Counted from the stretch's first letter, positions 43,398-52,920 are shown. The stretch is DNA of 64,000 nucleotides from Achromobacter sp. UMC71 (GCF_014170305.1 NZ_LZZT01000017.1:62001-126000), one strand, 5' to 3'. The notes: a model not told the origin generated them from the sequence alone. Made by a program: numbers and translations.

Positions 43398-45743
43398 ATG
43401 GCAGTACGCGCTCTCCGTGCTTGCGGGCGCTGCGCAGGCCGTCTCGCGCTCATACTGATCGGGGCGTCGGCGGCAGCGGCGGATGTGCCCACCCAACTGG
43501 TGTCGTTCGGCGATCTCGCCGAACGCGACGTCTATTTGGAGGTGAGTATCAATGGTGTGAACACAACCCAGCTGTTGCGTTTCCGGGATGCGCAAGGCCG
43601 GCTGTCGGCCAGCCCCGGTGCGCTGGGATCGGTGGGCGTGGACGTGAGCAAGCTGGGCGTGCCGCAAGACACCGAAATCCGGCTCGATGAGATCGCCGGC
43701 CTGCGGTATACCTACAACGCCGCCATGCAGTCGGTGAACCTGGTGGTGCCGGACGCGCTGCGCCAGCCTTTCCAGGTGGATACCCGCGGGCTGCCCAGGA
43801 CGCCGCCAGCGACGTCGGGGCGCGGCCTGATCCTGAACTACGAGGCCTATGCCCAGACCGACTCCTACAGCAAGGTGTCGGCGTACTCCGAGCTGCGTTA
43901 TTTCGATCCCCACGGCACGCTCAGCAACACCGGCACCACCTATCTGGGCGGACGGGCGGACCGCTACGTGCGCTACGACACCTACTGGACCCAGTCCGAC
44001 CAGGACACGCTCCGGACGCTGCGGGTGGGCGACACCATTACCTCGTCGCTGAACTGGTCGCGCTCGGTGCGCGTGGCAGGCATCCAGTGGGGCCGCAATT
44101 TCGCGTTGCGGCCCGACCTGGTGACATTTCCCGTGTCGTCGCTGAGCGCTTCGTCGGTGGTGCCGTCGTCGGTGTCGTTATACGTGAACGGGGTGCAGCA
44201 GTATTCGGGCAACGTGCCGGCGGGGCCCTTCGTGGTCAACCAGATTCCCGGCATCACCGGCGCGGGCCAGGCCACGCTGGTGACGCGCGATGCGCTGGGG
44301 CGCAGCGTCAGCACGTCGGTGCCGCTGTATATCGACACCCGGATGCTGGCGGCCGGACTGTCCAGTTACTCGATCGAGGCGGGTGTGGTGCGGCGCCAAT
44401 TCAGCGTGCGTTCGTTCGACTACGACACGCGCCCGGCCATGACCGCGTCGGGGCGCTACGGGCTGGACGATGCGCTGACGCTGGAAGGCCATTCGGAACT
44501 GAGCGCAGGCGTCTACAACGTGGGCGCGGGCGCGCTGGTCAGGCTGGGGCAGGCGGGCGTGGTCAACGGCGCGCTGTCGGGCAGCGCCGGCAACCACGCC
44601 GGCGGCCAGGTGAGCCTGGGATACCAGTACGTGCAACCGGCCTTCAGCCTGGAGCTGCAATCGGTGCGCGCGCTGGGAGACTATGGCGACCTGGGGTCGC
44701 GCGAAGATGTGCCGGTGCCGCGCCAGACGGACCGGGTGACGTTTTCGCTGCCGTTGACCCTGTCGCAAAGCGTCGCGTTCAGCTATGTCGGCTTTCGCAT
44801 GCCGCAGGCGCCCGCGGCCAAGATCGGGTCCGCCTCCTATACCGCCAACTTGCACAGCCGCGTGTCGATGAACGTGAGCGCCTACAACGATTTTGCCCAG
44901 ACCGGCTCGCACGGCGTCTACCTGGGCTTGTCGATCATGCTGGGCGACAACACCCAGATCAACGCGTCGGTCGGCAAGCAGGGCGAGCAAAACATCTACA
45001 GCGTGGGGGCGCAGCGCAATGTGGACTACGACGGCGGCTGGGGCTGGGGCGTGGAGAACGGCCGCAGCGGCGGCGCGCAATACAACCAGGGCAAGTTGCA
45101 GTTCCTGGGCCGCTACGGCCAGGTGACCGCGTTGGGGCAGGACTATGGCGGCAGGAGCCAGGCGGCGGTGCAGGCCTCGGGCGCGGTCGTGTTGATGGAC
45201 GGCGCGGTGACGCCGTCGCGCCGCATCAACGACGCCTTTGCGCTGGTCAGCACCGATGGCATGCCGGGCGTGTCGGTGCTGCATGAAAACCGCAAGCTCG
45301 GACGCACCAACAGCGCCGGGCACCTGCTGGTGCCGGACCTGAATTCCTACCAGGTGAACCGTCTGGCCATCGATCCCGACGAGTTGCCCGTGGACATGAA
45401 GCTGGACTCGACCAAGGTCGCGGTGGTGCCGCAGGCCGGCTCCGGCGTGCTGGCCAGGTTCCAGTTGCAGCGTTATGCCGCCGCGTCGGTGGTGCTGCAG
45501 ATGCCGGACGGCAAGGCGGTGCCGGTGGGCGCGCAAGTGGCGCACGTGGAAAGCGGCAAGCAGTCCGTGGTGGGTTACGACGGCATCGCCTTCGTCGAAG
45601 ACCTGACGCCGGACAACCACCTGCGCATCAAAGGCGGCGGCGTGTCCTGCGTGGTGGAGTTTCCGTATCAGCATGACCCCGCGAGGCCGCTGCCCACGCT
45701 GGGGCCGTTCGTGTGCCAGCCGTTGAAGGAGTCCGGACAATGA
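43398..45743 (+). CDS. Fimbrial outer-membrane usher (CsuD/FimD-like)
   Basis: The 781-residue product has a signal sequence followed by the N-terminal usher domain (about 30-150), the beta-barrel with plug domain (about 160-680) and C-terminal domains. Sequence blocks such as RYDTYWTQSDQDTLRTLRVG, GVQQYSGNVPAGPFVVNQIPG and GVSVLHENRKLGRTNSAGHL match ushers of the archaic class. It forms the outer-membrane pore through which pilins are assembled. Its stop overlaps the tip protein start by ATGA. The start at 43398 was chosen over 43347 because it gives a normal signal peptide. Confidence 0.93.
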   Translation: MAVRALRACGRCAGRLALILIGASAAAADVPTQLVSFGDLAERDVYLEVSINGVNTTQLLRFRDAQGRLSASPGALGSVGVDVSKLGVPQDTEIRLDEIAGLRYTYNAAMQSVNLVVPDALRQPFQVDTRGLPRTPPATSGRGLILNYEAYAQTDSYSKVSAYSELRYFDPHGTLSNTGTTYLGGRADRYVRYDTYWTQSDQDTLRTLRVGDTITSSLNWSRSVRVAGIQWGRNFALRPDLVTFPVSSLSASSVVPSSVSLYVNGVQQYSGNVPAGPFVVNQIPGITGAGQATLVTRDALGRSVSTSVPLYIDTRMLAAGLSSYSIEAGVVRRQFSVRSFDYDTRPAMTASGRYGLDDALTLEGHSELSAGVYNVGAGALVRLGQAGVVNGALSGSAGNHAGGQVSLGYQYVQPAFSLELQSVRALGDYGDLGSREDVPVPRQTDRVTFSLPLTLSQSVAFSYVGFRMPQAPAAKIGSASYTANLHSRVSMNVSAYNDFAQTGSHGVYLGLSIMLGDNTQINASVGKQGEQNIYSVGAQRNVDYDGGWGWGVENGRSGGAQYNQGKLQFLGRYGQVTALGQDYGGRSQAAVQASGAVVLMDGAVTPSRRINDAFALVSTDGMPGVSVLHENRKLGRTNSAGHLLVPDLNSYQVNRLAIDPDELPVDMKLDSTKVAVVPQAGSGVLARFQLQRYAAASVVLQMPDGKAVPVGAQVAHVESGKQSVVGYDGIAFVEDLTPDNHLRIKGGGVSCVVEFPYQHDPARPLPTLGPFVCQPLKESGQ

Positions 45744-46732
45744 AGTCCGCATTGTTCTTGTTGGGAGCCCTGTTGGGACTGGGCTGGTCGGCCGATGCGC
45801 AGGCGACCACTTGCGCGCTGGCCTCGGGCACCACCAGCACGGTCAATTTCGGCACCGTGAATCCGTTGCTCGCCGCCGATACGTTCGCCGACAGCAATAC
45901 CGTGACGGTGACGTGCAATTTCACCAGCCTGGCCCTGGGCGCGCGCCTGTGCTTTTCCGCCGGGGTGGGAAATACCAGCCCGTCGGTGGAGGCGCGTGCG
46001 ATGGGCGCGGGCGCGTTCCGCATGAACTACAACCTGTATACGGACAGCGGCCACAACCAGATATGGAGCACTTCCGCGGCCAATACGACGACATCGGTGC
46101 TGGTGACGGGCCCGTTGCTGACGGGTGGCCTGGGATCGGGTTCGTTTTCGTTCTATGCGAAGCTGCCGGGCAACCAGAGTACGGTATCGACCATCGGCAA
46201 CGCCAACACGCTGTATAGCGAAAACTACACCACCACTGTGCGCGTGGACATCGCGTCGGGGTTGTTGGCGACCTTGCTGGTGAACTGCCCGATTACGACG
46301 CCCATGCAGACGCTCTTCGTCCCGCTGACCGTGCAAGCGACCGTGCAAAAGAACTGCACCATCAACGCGACCAACCTGGCGTTTCCGGCGCAAGGGCTGT
46401 TGAACCATGTGGTGACGGCGAATGGCCAGATCACGGTGCGTTGCACCAATAACAACGCCTTCTCGGTCGCGCTCAGCGGCGGCTCGGTGGCCAACAATGT
46501 GGCCGCGCGCAAGATGAAGCATGCGACGGCGGCCGATACCGTGAGTTATCAGCTGTACCAGGACGGCGGCTATGCAACGATCTGGGGTGACGGCTTGACC
46601 GGCGGCACGCCGCTGACCGGCACGGGGACGGGAGCCAACCAGCAGTTCACGGTCTATGGCAGGGTGCCGGTGCAGGCGACGCCACGTCCGGGAAACTATA
46701 CCGATACCGTCATCGCCACCATCACGTTCTGA
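45740..46732 (+). CDS. Two-domain spore-coat-U tip protein (CsuE-like)
   Basis: The 330-residue product has a signal peptide (ALLGLGWSADAQA) and two tandem spore coat protein U domains (about 22-175 and 200-330). The first starts with TTCALASGTTSTVNFGTVN and the second with VQKNCTINATNLAFPAQGLLNH and ends in the strand TVIATITF. In archaic pili this is the tip adhesin that binds surfaces. It is the last gene of the operon, and no accessory minor pilin genes (CsuA, CsuB types) follow. Confidence 0.88.
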   Translation: MKSALFLLGALLGLGWSADAQATTCALASGTTSTVNFGTVNPLLAADTFADSNTVTVTCNFTSLALGARLCFSAGVGNTSPSVEARAMGAGAFRMNYNLYTDSGHNQIWSTSAANTTTSVLVTGPLLTGGLGSGSFSFYAKLPGNQSTVSTIGNANTLYSENYTTTVRVDIASGLLATLLVNCPITTPMQTLFVPLTVQATVQKNCTINATNLAFPAQGLLNHVVTANGQITVRCTNNNAFSVALSGGSVANNVAARKMKHATAADTVSYQLYQDGGYATIWGDGLTGGTPLTGTGTGANQQFTVYGRVPVQATPRPGNYTDTVIATITF

Positions 46733-46765
46733 TGGCCGGACGCTGGCGGTTCAGGCATCGCGCGT

Positions 46766-47710
46766 TCAAGTCGCCGTCGCCGCCCTGGCCCGCAGCATGC
46801 CGCCCAGTTCCGCATAGCAACGCTTCACCGCGTCGCGGGCCTGTTGTTCAGGGGCGCGCGTCATCAGGCTGATGCGGCGCGTCAGCCGCGGATGCTGCAG
46901 CGGCACGATCGCCAGGCCGTCGGGGCGCTGGCCCTGCGTGTACAGCCGCGAGATCAGGCCGATCCGCAGCCCGGCGCGTACCAGGCTGTAGAGCGTATCG
47001 GTGTAGTTCAGCGTATCGGTGGCGGCCAGGTCGGCGCCCTGCTGGCGTAGCGCCGAGACGATCATCTCGTAGGTGCTGCCGCGCGACAGCACGGCCAGCG
47101 GTTCGCGTTTCAGGTCCTGCCAGGTGATCTGCCGGCGGCGTGACAGCCGGTGGCTGTCGGACAGCACCGCCACCAGGTCGTCCTCGGCCACGAAGGTGGC
47201 CGCCAGGCCCGGCGCCAGGCCGAAATCCAGCCCCAGGCCGATGTCGAGCTCGCCGTTGGCCAGCGCGGCCATCAGCTCGTCGTTCAAGTGGTCGGACAGG
47301 ATCAGCACGATCTCGGGGTGGCGCAGCCGCCATTGGGCCACGGCGGGCGCCAGCAGGTGCATGGTCGATGGAATGCAGCCGATGCGCACGGTGGCGGCCT
47401 GCGTGTCCAGAAGGCGCCGCAGGTCTTCAGCGCCCTGCGTGTAGCTGTTGAGCAGCCATTCGATCTGGGCGCGCGCGGCCTGGCCGGCCGGGGTCAGGCG
47501 CACATGATGCGTGCCGCGGTCGAACAGCGTCACACCCATCAAGGCTTCGAGCTCGCGGATGGCCGACGACAGCGCGGGCTGGCTCAGGGCCAGGGCCTCG
47601 GCGGCGCGGCTGAAGCTGGCGTGGCGGGCCACCTCCTTGAAGCCGCGCAATTGGCGCAGCGTGGGCTGGCGGATGGGGGCGGCGGATTCGCGGACGGGCG
47701 GCTTGGTCAT
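46766..47710 (-). CDS. LysR-family regulator of the Bug/M20 genes
   Basis: The 314-residue product has the LysR winged helix at about 18-75 (LRGFKEVARHASFSRAAEAL then SQPALSSAIRELEALMGVTLF) and an effector domain. It is divergent from the Bug-protein operon, with a 114-bp shared region. A 7-bp inverted repeat with a T-N11-A core overlaps its start codon, which suggests autorepression. Its inducer is probably the substrate or product of the amidohydrolase. Confidence 0.9.
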   Translation of the reverse strand: MTKPPVRESAAPIRQPTLRQLRGFKEVARHASFSRAAEALALSQPALSSAIRELEALMGVTLFDRGTHHVRLTPAGQAARAQIEWLLNSYTQGAEDLRRLLDTQAATVRIGCIPSTMHLLAPAVAQWRLRHPEIVLILSDHLNDELMAALANGELDIGLGLDFGLAPGLAATFVAEDDLVAVLSDSHRLSRRRQITWQDLKREPLAVLSRGSTYEMIVSALRQQGADLAATDTLNYTDTLYSLVRAGLRIGLISRLYTQGQRPDGLAIVPLQHPRLTRRISLMTRAPEQQARDAVKRCYAELGGMLRARAATAT

Positions 47711-47731
47711 AGATTTACCTGATGAATCTAT
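47709..47731. promoter_or_regulatory. LysR-type operator candidate
   Basis: ATAGATT at 47709-47715 and AATCTAT at 47725-47731 are exact inverted copies with a nine-base spacer and a T-N11-A core. The site overlaps the start of the LysR gene and is 94 bp before the divergent Bug gene. Confidence 0.6.
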
Positions 47732-47824
47732 AAAAATAACCCATTTCAGTTATGACGCAAGGCTGCGTACGATGGCGCCCTCGCCCTCTACGCATCGCCG
47801 GTCCGCAGCCGGCTGCCCGCCATC

Positions 47825-48808
47825 ATGTTCAAACGCCTGTTCCTGTCCGTCTCCGCGCTGGCAGCCGCGCTGTGCCTGGCCCCGGCCGCCGGTGCCGGCG
47901 ATGCCTGGCCGGCGGCCAAGCCGCTGACCCTGATCGTGCCCGTGAGCCCGGGCGGCAACGTCGACACCACCGCCCGCCTGGTGGCGCAGAAGCTGGGCGA
48001 ACGCCTGAAGCAATCCATCATCGTGGACAACGTGGCGGGCGCGGGCGGCGTGCTGGGCGTGGCCAAGGCCACTCACGCGGCGGCCGACGGCTACACGCTG
48101 GTGATGGGGTTCGACGGCCCGGTGAGCGTGGCGCGGCTGATCAACCCGGCGGTCAGGTACGACGCCGAGACCGCGCTGGCGCCGGTGGCGCTGGTGACCA
48201 CGGCGCCAGTGGTGCTGCTGGCCCGCCCGGGCCTGCCGGCCAGCAACATGCAGGAGCTGATCGCGCTGGCGCGCAGCAAGCCGGACACGTTGACCTATGC
48301 GTCCTCGGGCGTGGGCACCGTGCTGCACCTGGCGATGGAAGTGATGCAGGAGCAGGCCAAGATCAAGCTGGTGCACGTGCCCTACCGGGGCGGCGCGCAG
48401 ATCACCAATGACGTCATGGGCGGCCAGGTGGACCTGGGCCTGCTGGTCACCACCAGCGCGACGCCGCTGGTGCAGCAAAACAAGCTGCGCGCGCTGGGGC
48501 TGACGTCGGCGGCGCGCATTGCCACGCTGCCGGGCGTGCAGGCCTTTGCCGAAACCCCCGAACTCAAGGGCTTTGAATTGAACACCTGGACCGGCGTGTT
48601 CGTGCCGGCCGGCACGCCGCCCGAGGTGGTGCAGCGCCTGAACCAGGAACTGAACGCCGTCCTGCAACTGGACGAGGTGAAAAAGCGCCTGGCCGAAGGC
48701 GGTGCGATTCCCGGCCAGGGCTCGCCCGAGGCGTTCGCCGCGTTCCTGAAGAAAGAGAAAGACGTATACGCGCACATCGTCAAAAGCGCCAACATCCAGC
48801 AGGAGTAG
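47825..48808 (+). CDS. Bug-type tripartite tricarboxylate substrate-binding protein
   Basis: The 327-residue periplasmic receptor has a signal peptide (ALAAALCLAPAAGA) and the Bug/TctC features: LIVPVSPGGNVDTTARLVAQKL at the start of the mature protein and YRGGAQITNDVMGGQVDLGL later. These proteins bind small organic acids or amides; many copies occur in Bordetella and Achromobacter. No TctA or TctB membrane partners are adjacent, which is common for such orphans. The amidohydrolase gene starts five bases after its stop, so both are probably for one substrate. Confidence 0.93.
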   Translation: MFKRLFLSVSALAAALCLAPAAGAGDAWPAAKPLTLIVPVSPGGNVDTTARLVAQKLGERLKQSIIVDNVAGAGGVLGVAKATHAAADGYTLVMGFDGPVSVARLINPAVRYDAETALAPVALVTTAPVVLLARPGLPASNMQELIALARSKPDTLTYASSGVGTVLHLAMEVMQEQAKIKLVHVPYRGGAQITNDVMGGQVDLGLLVTTSATPLVQQNKLRALGLTSAARIATLPGVQAFAETPELKGFELNTWTGVFVPAGTPPEVVQRLNQELNAVLQLDEVKKRLAEGGAIPGQGSPEAFAAFLKKEKDVYAHIVKSANIQQE

Positions 48809-48813
48809 ACGCT

Positions 48814-50007
48814 ATGAGCCACGCCGAGCAGGGTCCCGTGTTGCCCGAGATCCGCGAGATCCAGGAAGAAATGGTGGCGCTGCGCCACCGCATCCATGCC
48901 AATCCGGAACTGGCCTACGAAGAAGTCGCCACCGGCGACTTGGTGGCCGAGCGCCTGACCGCCTGGGGCTTCGAGGTGCATCGCGGCCTGGGCGTGACGG
49001 GTGTGGTGGGGACGCTGCGGCTGGGTTCGGGCACGCGCCGCCTGGGCCTGCGCGCCGACATGGACGCCCTGCCCATCCACGAGACGACCGGCCTGCCCTA
49101 TGCCAGCGCCCATCCCGGCAAAATGCACGCCTGCGGCCACGACGGCCACACGGCCACCCTGCTGGCCGCGGCCCGCGCGCTGGCGCTGCGCGGGCGCTTC
49201 GACGGCACGCTGCACCTGATCTTCCAGCCGGCCGAGGAAGGCCACGGCGGCGCGCAGAAGATGATCGCCGACGGCCTGTTCGAGCGCTTTCCGTGCGACG
49301 CGGTCTACAGCTTCCACAACGAGCCCGGCTACCCGGCCGGTCATTTCGGCTTTCGCGCCGGCGCCATGTACAGCTCGTCGGACACGGTGGTGCTGACGGT
49401 CAGCGGTGTGGGCGGGCACGGCGCCATGCCGCACGTGGCGGTGGACCCGGTGGTGGCCGCGGCCAGCATCGTGTTGGCCCTGCAGACCATCGTCTCGCGC
49501 GAGATCGACCCCAATGACATGGCCGTGGTGACCATCGGCGCAATCCACGGCGGCGATGCGCCCAACGTGATTCCCAAGAGCGTCGAGCTGCGCCTGACCG
49601 TGAGGGCGCGCAAGCCCGGCACCCGGGCGCTATTGCGCGAACGCATCACGGCGATCGCCACCGCGCAGGCCGCGGTGCACCGCGCCACCGTGACGGTGGA
49701 CTACCGCTGGCGTTATCCGCCGGTGGTGAACGATGCCGGCGCCACCGAGTTCGCGGCCGCCGTGGCGCGCGGCTGGCTGGGCGAGCAACTGGTGATTCCC
49801 GACCTGGAACCGCTGCAGGCCAGCGATGACTTTGCCTTCATGCTGGAAGCGGTGCCGGGCAGCTATTTCATCGTGGGCAACGGCGAGGGCGAAGGCGGCT
49901 GCATGGTGCACAACCCCGACTACGACTTCAATGACGCCATTCTTCCGGTCACGGCCAGCTACTGGGTCAAGCTGGCCGAGGCATTCCTGGCCGCGGACGC
50001 GCACTGA
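48814..50007 (+). CDS. M20-family amidohydrolase (hippurate hydrolase-like)
   Basis: The 397-residue metallopeptidase-like enzyme has the two-metal site seen in amidohydrolases: MHACGHDGHT (104-113, with Cys107 and His109) and the QPAEEG motif (Glu141 catalytic, Glu142 ligand). The dimerisation domain follows in the middle (VVLTVSGVGGHGAMPH). Such enzymes cleave N-acyl amino acids such as hippurate or N-acetyl compounds. It lies in the LysR-controlled Bug operon, so the substrate is probably what the Bug protein binds. Confidence 0.92.
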   Translation: MSHAEQGPVLPEIREIQEEMVALRHRIHANPELAYEEVATGDLVAERLTAWGFEVHRGLGVTGVVGTLRLGSGTRRLGLRADMDALPIHETTGLPYASAHPGKMHACGHDGHTATLLAAARALALRGRFDGTLHLIFQPAEEGHGGAQKMIADGLFERFPCDAVYSFHNEPGYPAGHFGFRAGAMYSSSDTVVLTVSGVGGHGAMPHVAVDPVVAAASIVLALQTIVSREIDPNDMAVVTIGAIHGGDAPNVIPKSVELRLTVRARKPGTRALLRERITAIATAQAAVHRATVTVDYRWRYPPVVNDAGATEFAAAVARGWLGEQLVIPDLEPLQASDDFAFMLEAVPGSYFIVGNGEGEGGCMVHNPDYDFNDAILPVTASYWVKLAEAFLAADAH

Positions 50008-50036
50008 GCGCCGCCGGCCATCTTTTCTTGAATCGC

Positions 50037-50807
50037 ATGACTGCTATTGACGACGATCAGGGCTTTGCCGGCGCGGCGCCTTTCGACGCACCGCGCTCCA
50101 CTGACACGCCTTTCGACGCCACTACAGGCTACTGGCAGGAGATCGTCGCCGCCGACGCGTTGACGCTGCCGGCCAAGCCGCCCTACTCCCGCGGCTATCC
50201 GGCCCGCTTGCCCGACGGCCGCTATCTGGTGCTGCCGCTGCGCGGCGTGCCGGCGGACCCGCAGCGCTGCGTGGCCTCGCTGATCGCCAACCATGCCAGC
50301 CTGGACGTGGTGGAAACGCTGGCGGGCTTCATGGCCGAGCGGGCGCGCGCCTTCAATGCCGAGGTCGTGGTGGGCCTGCCGACGCTGGGATTGGCGTTCG
50401 CGCCGCTGGTGGCGCGCGGACTGGGTTTTACGCGTTATGTGCCGTTCGGCTATTCGCGCAAGTATTGGTATGACGAAAGCCTGGCGGTGCCGGTGCGGTC
50501 GTTGACTACGCCGGACGCCGGCAAGCTGCTGTACGTGGACCCCAACCTGGCGGGCGCGCTGCGCGGCCGCCGCGTGCTGGTGGTGGATGACGCGGTCAGC
50601 ACCGGCCAGACGATGGCGTCGGCCTTGACGTTGCTGCAACGCTGCCAGGCACAGGTCGCCGGCATCGTAGTGGCGATGTGCCAGGGTGAGCGCTGGCGCA
50701 CGCGGCTGGTGGACGCGCACGGCGCGCCGATTCCGCTGGCCTGCGCGTTTGAATCGCCGCGCATGCGGCGCGTGGCGGGCGGCTGGGCGCCGGAAGCGGG
50801 CGTCTGA
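50037..50807 (+). CDS. Phosphoribosyltransferase-like protein
   Basis: The 256-residue protein has the type I PRPP-binding motif VLVVDDAVSTGQT at 180-192 and a matching VVGLPTLGLAFAPLVA loop at 111-126. The N-terminal part of about 50 residues has no clear domain. It lies 29 bp after the amidohydrolase gene on the same strand. It might transfer a ribosyl phosphate to a base released by that pathway, or it may be a regulator-like or salvage enzyme. The ATG at 50037 is preferred to the TTG at 50028. Confidence 0.8.
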   Translation: MTAIDDDQGFAGAAPFDAPRSTDTPFDATTGYWQEIVAADALTLPAKPPYSRGYPARLPDGRYLVLPLRGVPADPQRCVASLIANHASLDVVETLAGFMAERARAFNAEVVVGLPTLGLAFAPLVARGLGFTRYVPFGYSRKYWYDESLAVPVRSLTTPDAGKLLYVDPNLAGALRGRRVLVVDDAVSTGQTMASALTLLQRCQAQVAGIVVAMCQGERWRTRLVDAHGAPIPLACAFESPRMRRVAGGWAPEAGV

Positions 50808-50808
50808 A

Positions 50809-50825
50809 GCCGGCGAGCCGCCGGC
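50809..50825. terminator. Short GC hairpin between convergent genes
   Basis: GCCGGCG and CGCCGGC form a 7-bp stem with a three-base loop at the end of the phosphoribosyltransferase gene. No T run follows, so efficiency is doubtful. Confidence 0.35.
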
Positions 50826-50840
50826 GCCGCGACGCTTGGG

Positions 50841-52904
50841 TCAGGCTTCGGGTGCCGCGGGCCGCGGCTTGACCGGCCAGAACAGCGTGGCCGGCCGTTG
50901 CCAGATGCGCCGGCGCACGCCCAGCGCCAGCGCCTGGCGGTCGCCGCGGCGCAGGTTGCGCGAGCGCAGCGCCACGTTGAAGGCCAGCGCAAAACTCACC
51001 CCCACATTCAGGATGCCGGTCAGGGCCGTGCCGGCCACGGCCATCCAGAAGGCGTGCGTGTGCACCACGTCCCAACCCAGCGCGCCGATGGCCGAGCCGA
51101 TCTGGCCGGCGGACAGCGTCACGTGGCGCACCTCGACGTGCGGGCCGAAGAAGCTGACGATGGCTGGCCCCAAGCCCAGCATCAGGCCCAGTGAGACGTT
51201 GCCGGCGATGCCCGAGATATTGCGTTGCCAGAAGCCCGCCCAGCGGGCCGCGCCGCGCTCGCCGAACAGGTGGCGCACGCGCCGGTCGTAGGCCATCACG
51301 TCATGCACGCGGTGCAGCGCGAACCAGTTGTCGGCCCAGCCGGCGATCAGGCTGGATAGCCACAGCAGCACGCCGGTGGCGGCGGCGTAGATGGGGGTGG
51401 GGCCCCAGGCGGAGAACGAGTCCAGGGCTGCCTGCGCCTTTTGCCCGTCGATCAGCGGCCGGTTCAGCCAGTGCTGCGCCACCCATTGCGCCGCCCAGGC
51501 CAGCGGAAACACCACCGCCAGGTTGCCCAGGATGGCCGCCGCGTTCGAGCGGATCATGGCCAGCGTGTCGTCCAGGAAGGCCTCGCGGCCCTCGGGCGTG
51601 TTGGCCTCGTCCAGCCGGTGTGCCAGCGCCGGGCCGGTCATGGCGGGCTGCTTGGTGGCCAGCGTGAAGTGCGCGAAGTGGATCGCCAGAAAGCCGCCGG
51701 CATAGTTCAGCGAGGCCAGCAGCCCCTCGATGAATTTGTCCAGGTGCAGCGAGACGATGAAGAACTTCAGGTAGACGGTCAGTACCATCACCAGGCCACC
51801 GCCGGCGGAGGCCTTGAGCATGGTCAGGTATTCCGTGGTGTCGCGGGCGATGTAGTGTTCGCCGGTTTCGGCGGTGCGTTCCATCACGCGCCGCGCCAGC
51901 TGCGCGAACGACGAGGCCGCCAAGTGGCGGATGCTGCTGCGGGCCTGGGTCGAGCGGATGAGTTCGGCGGCCAGGTGCACGTATTTGTGGCGCTGGGTGG
52001 GGTCGACCCATACGCTCAAGAGCAGCTCGATGCGCGCCAGACGCAGCTTCATGCGTTCGATCTGGAACACCACCTCGACCGAGACGCCGTTCTGTTCCAG
52101 CTCGGCGTAGACGTGCTGCGAGGCGGCGCGGCAATTGTCGAGCAGCGCGCGAAACACGTTCAGCCGCCTGCCGAAGACGTCGCGCGGCGTGTCCGGTGCG
52201 CTGTCGCAGAGTTCGGCCGCGGCGGCCGCCAGCGGGAAGAAGGGGCTTTCCTGCACCCGGCCGGGCAGGCGCGAGCGGATGTCCTGGCTGAGCCCGGTGG
52301 CGCGGACCTGGCTGGCCAGCACCTGGATGCTGCTGGTGAGCGCAGCCTGCAGAGACGGGGGCGGCGGCTCGGGCGCGGCCGGGTCGGCGCGCGTCACGCC
52401 GTCGCCGTGGCGCAGCAGCCGGCGCATGCGCGCCAGCGTGTCATCGTCCAGGGCTTCGATCCAGGCGGCGTCGTGAGCCTTGCGGAAGATCAGCGAGAAC
52501 AGGCCGAACAGGTCGCTGCGGTTCGGCGGGGGCGGCAGCAGACGGGCCTGCGCCCGTTCCCAGAATTCGCCCCAGAAGCCGGGGTGCGAGGCCACGCCGG
52601 TGTCGCATAGCAGCGAGGTGGGGTCGTTGTCGGCGAGCAGCGAGCGCAGCGTGGCCGCTACCGACGTGGCCAGCGCGGGGTTGCGCTCCAGTACCTGCAG
52701 GACGTAGCGCAGGCGCGCATGCTGGGGGTGGCCGCTCTCTTCAGCGGTTTCACGCCCGGAACGGTCGATCCAGCGGCACAGGTCCACCATCCAGAGGTTG
52801 CGCTGCGCCAGCGGCGCGCCGGGATTGGCGCTCGCCAGGATCACGTCCAACTGCGGTCCGGCATGCCGCGACGCGCGCCATTTACGCCAAAGGGAAGTCA
52901 GCAT
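50841..52904 (-). CDS. Gcr-type membrane protein ("site-specific recombinase" family)
   Basis: The 687-residue product belongs to the family called site-specific recombinase Gcr (PF10136). It has an N-terminal helical half with many charged residues and a C-terminal half with several membrane helices (for example LIAGWADNWFALH and ALGWDVVHTHAFWMAVAGTALTG). I see no tyrosine or serine recombinase catalytic motif. The name is therefore likely to be wrong for this protein. It follows an MFS_3 exporter gene by 16 bp on the same strand, which suggests a common transcript and a membrane role. Confidence 0.8.
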   Translation of the reverse strand: MLTSLWRKWRASRHAGPQLDVILASANPGAPLAQRNLWMVDLCRWIDRSGRETAEESGHPQHARLRYVLQVLERNPALATSVAATLRSLLADNDPTSLLCDTGVASHPGFWGEFWERAQARLLPPPPNRSDLFGLFSLIFRKAHDAAWIEALDDDTLARMRRLLRHGDGVTRADPAAPEPPPPSLQAALTSSIQVLASQVRATGLSQDIRSRLPGRVQESPFFPLAAAAAELCDSAPDTPRDVFGRRLNVFRALLDNCRAASQHVYAELEQNGVSVEVVFQIERMKLRLARIELLLSVWVDPTQRHKYVHLAAELIRSTQARSSIRHLAASSFAQLARRVMERTAETGEHYIARDTTEYLTMLKASAGGGLVMVLTVYLKFFIVSLHLDKFIEGLLASLNYAGGFLAIHFAHFTLATKQPAMTGPALAHRLDEANTPEGREAFLDDTLAMIRSNAAAILGNLAVVFPLAWAAQWVAQHWLNRPLIDGQKAQAALDSFSAWGPTPIYAAATGVLLWLSSLIAGWADNWFALHRVHDVMAYDRRVRHLFGERGAARWAGFWQRNISGIAGNVSLGLMLGLGPAIVSFFGPHVEVRHVTLSAGQIGSAIGALGWDVVHTHAFWMAVAGTALTGILNVGVSFALAFNVALRSRNLRRGDRQALALGVRRRIWQRPATLFWPVKPRPAAPEA

Positions 52905-52920
52905 GGTCGGGTCTCGCGGG

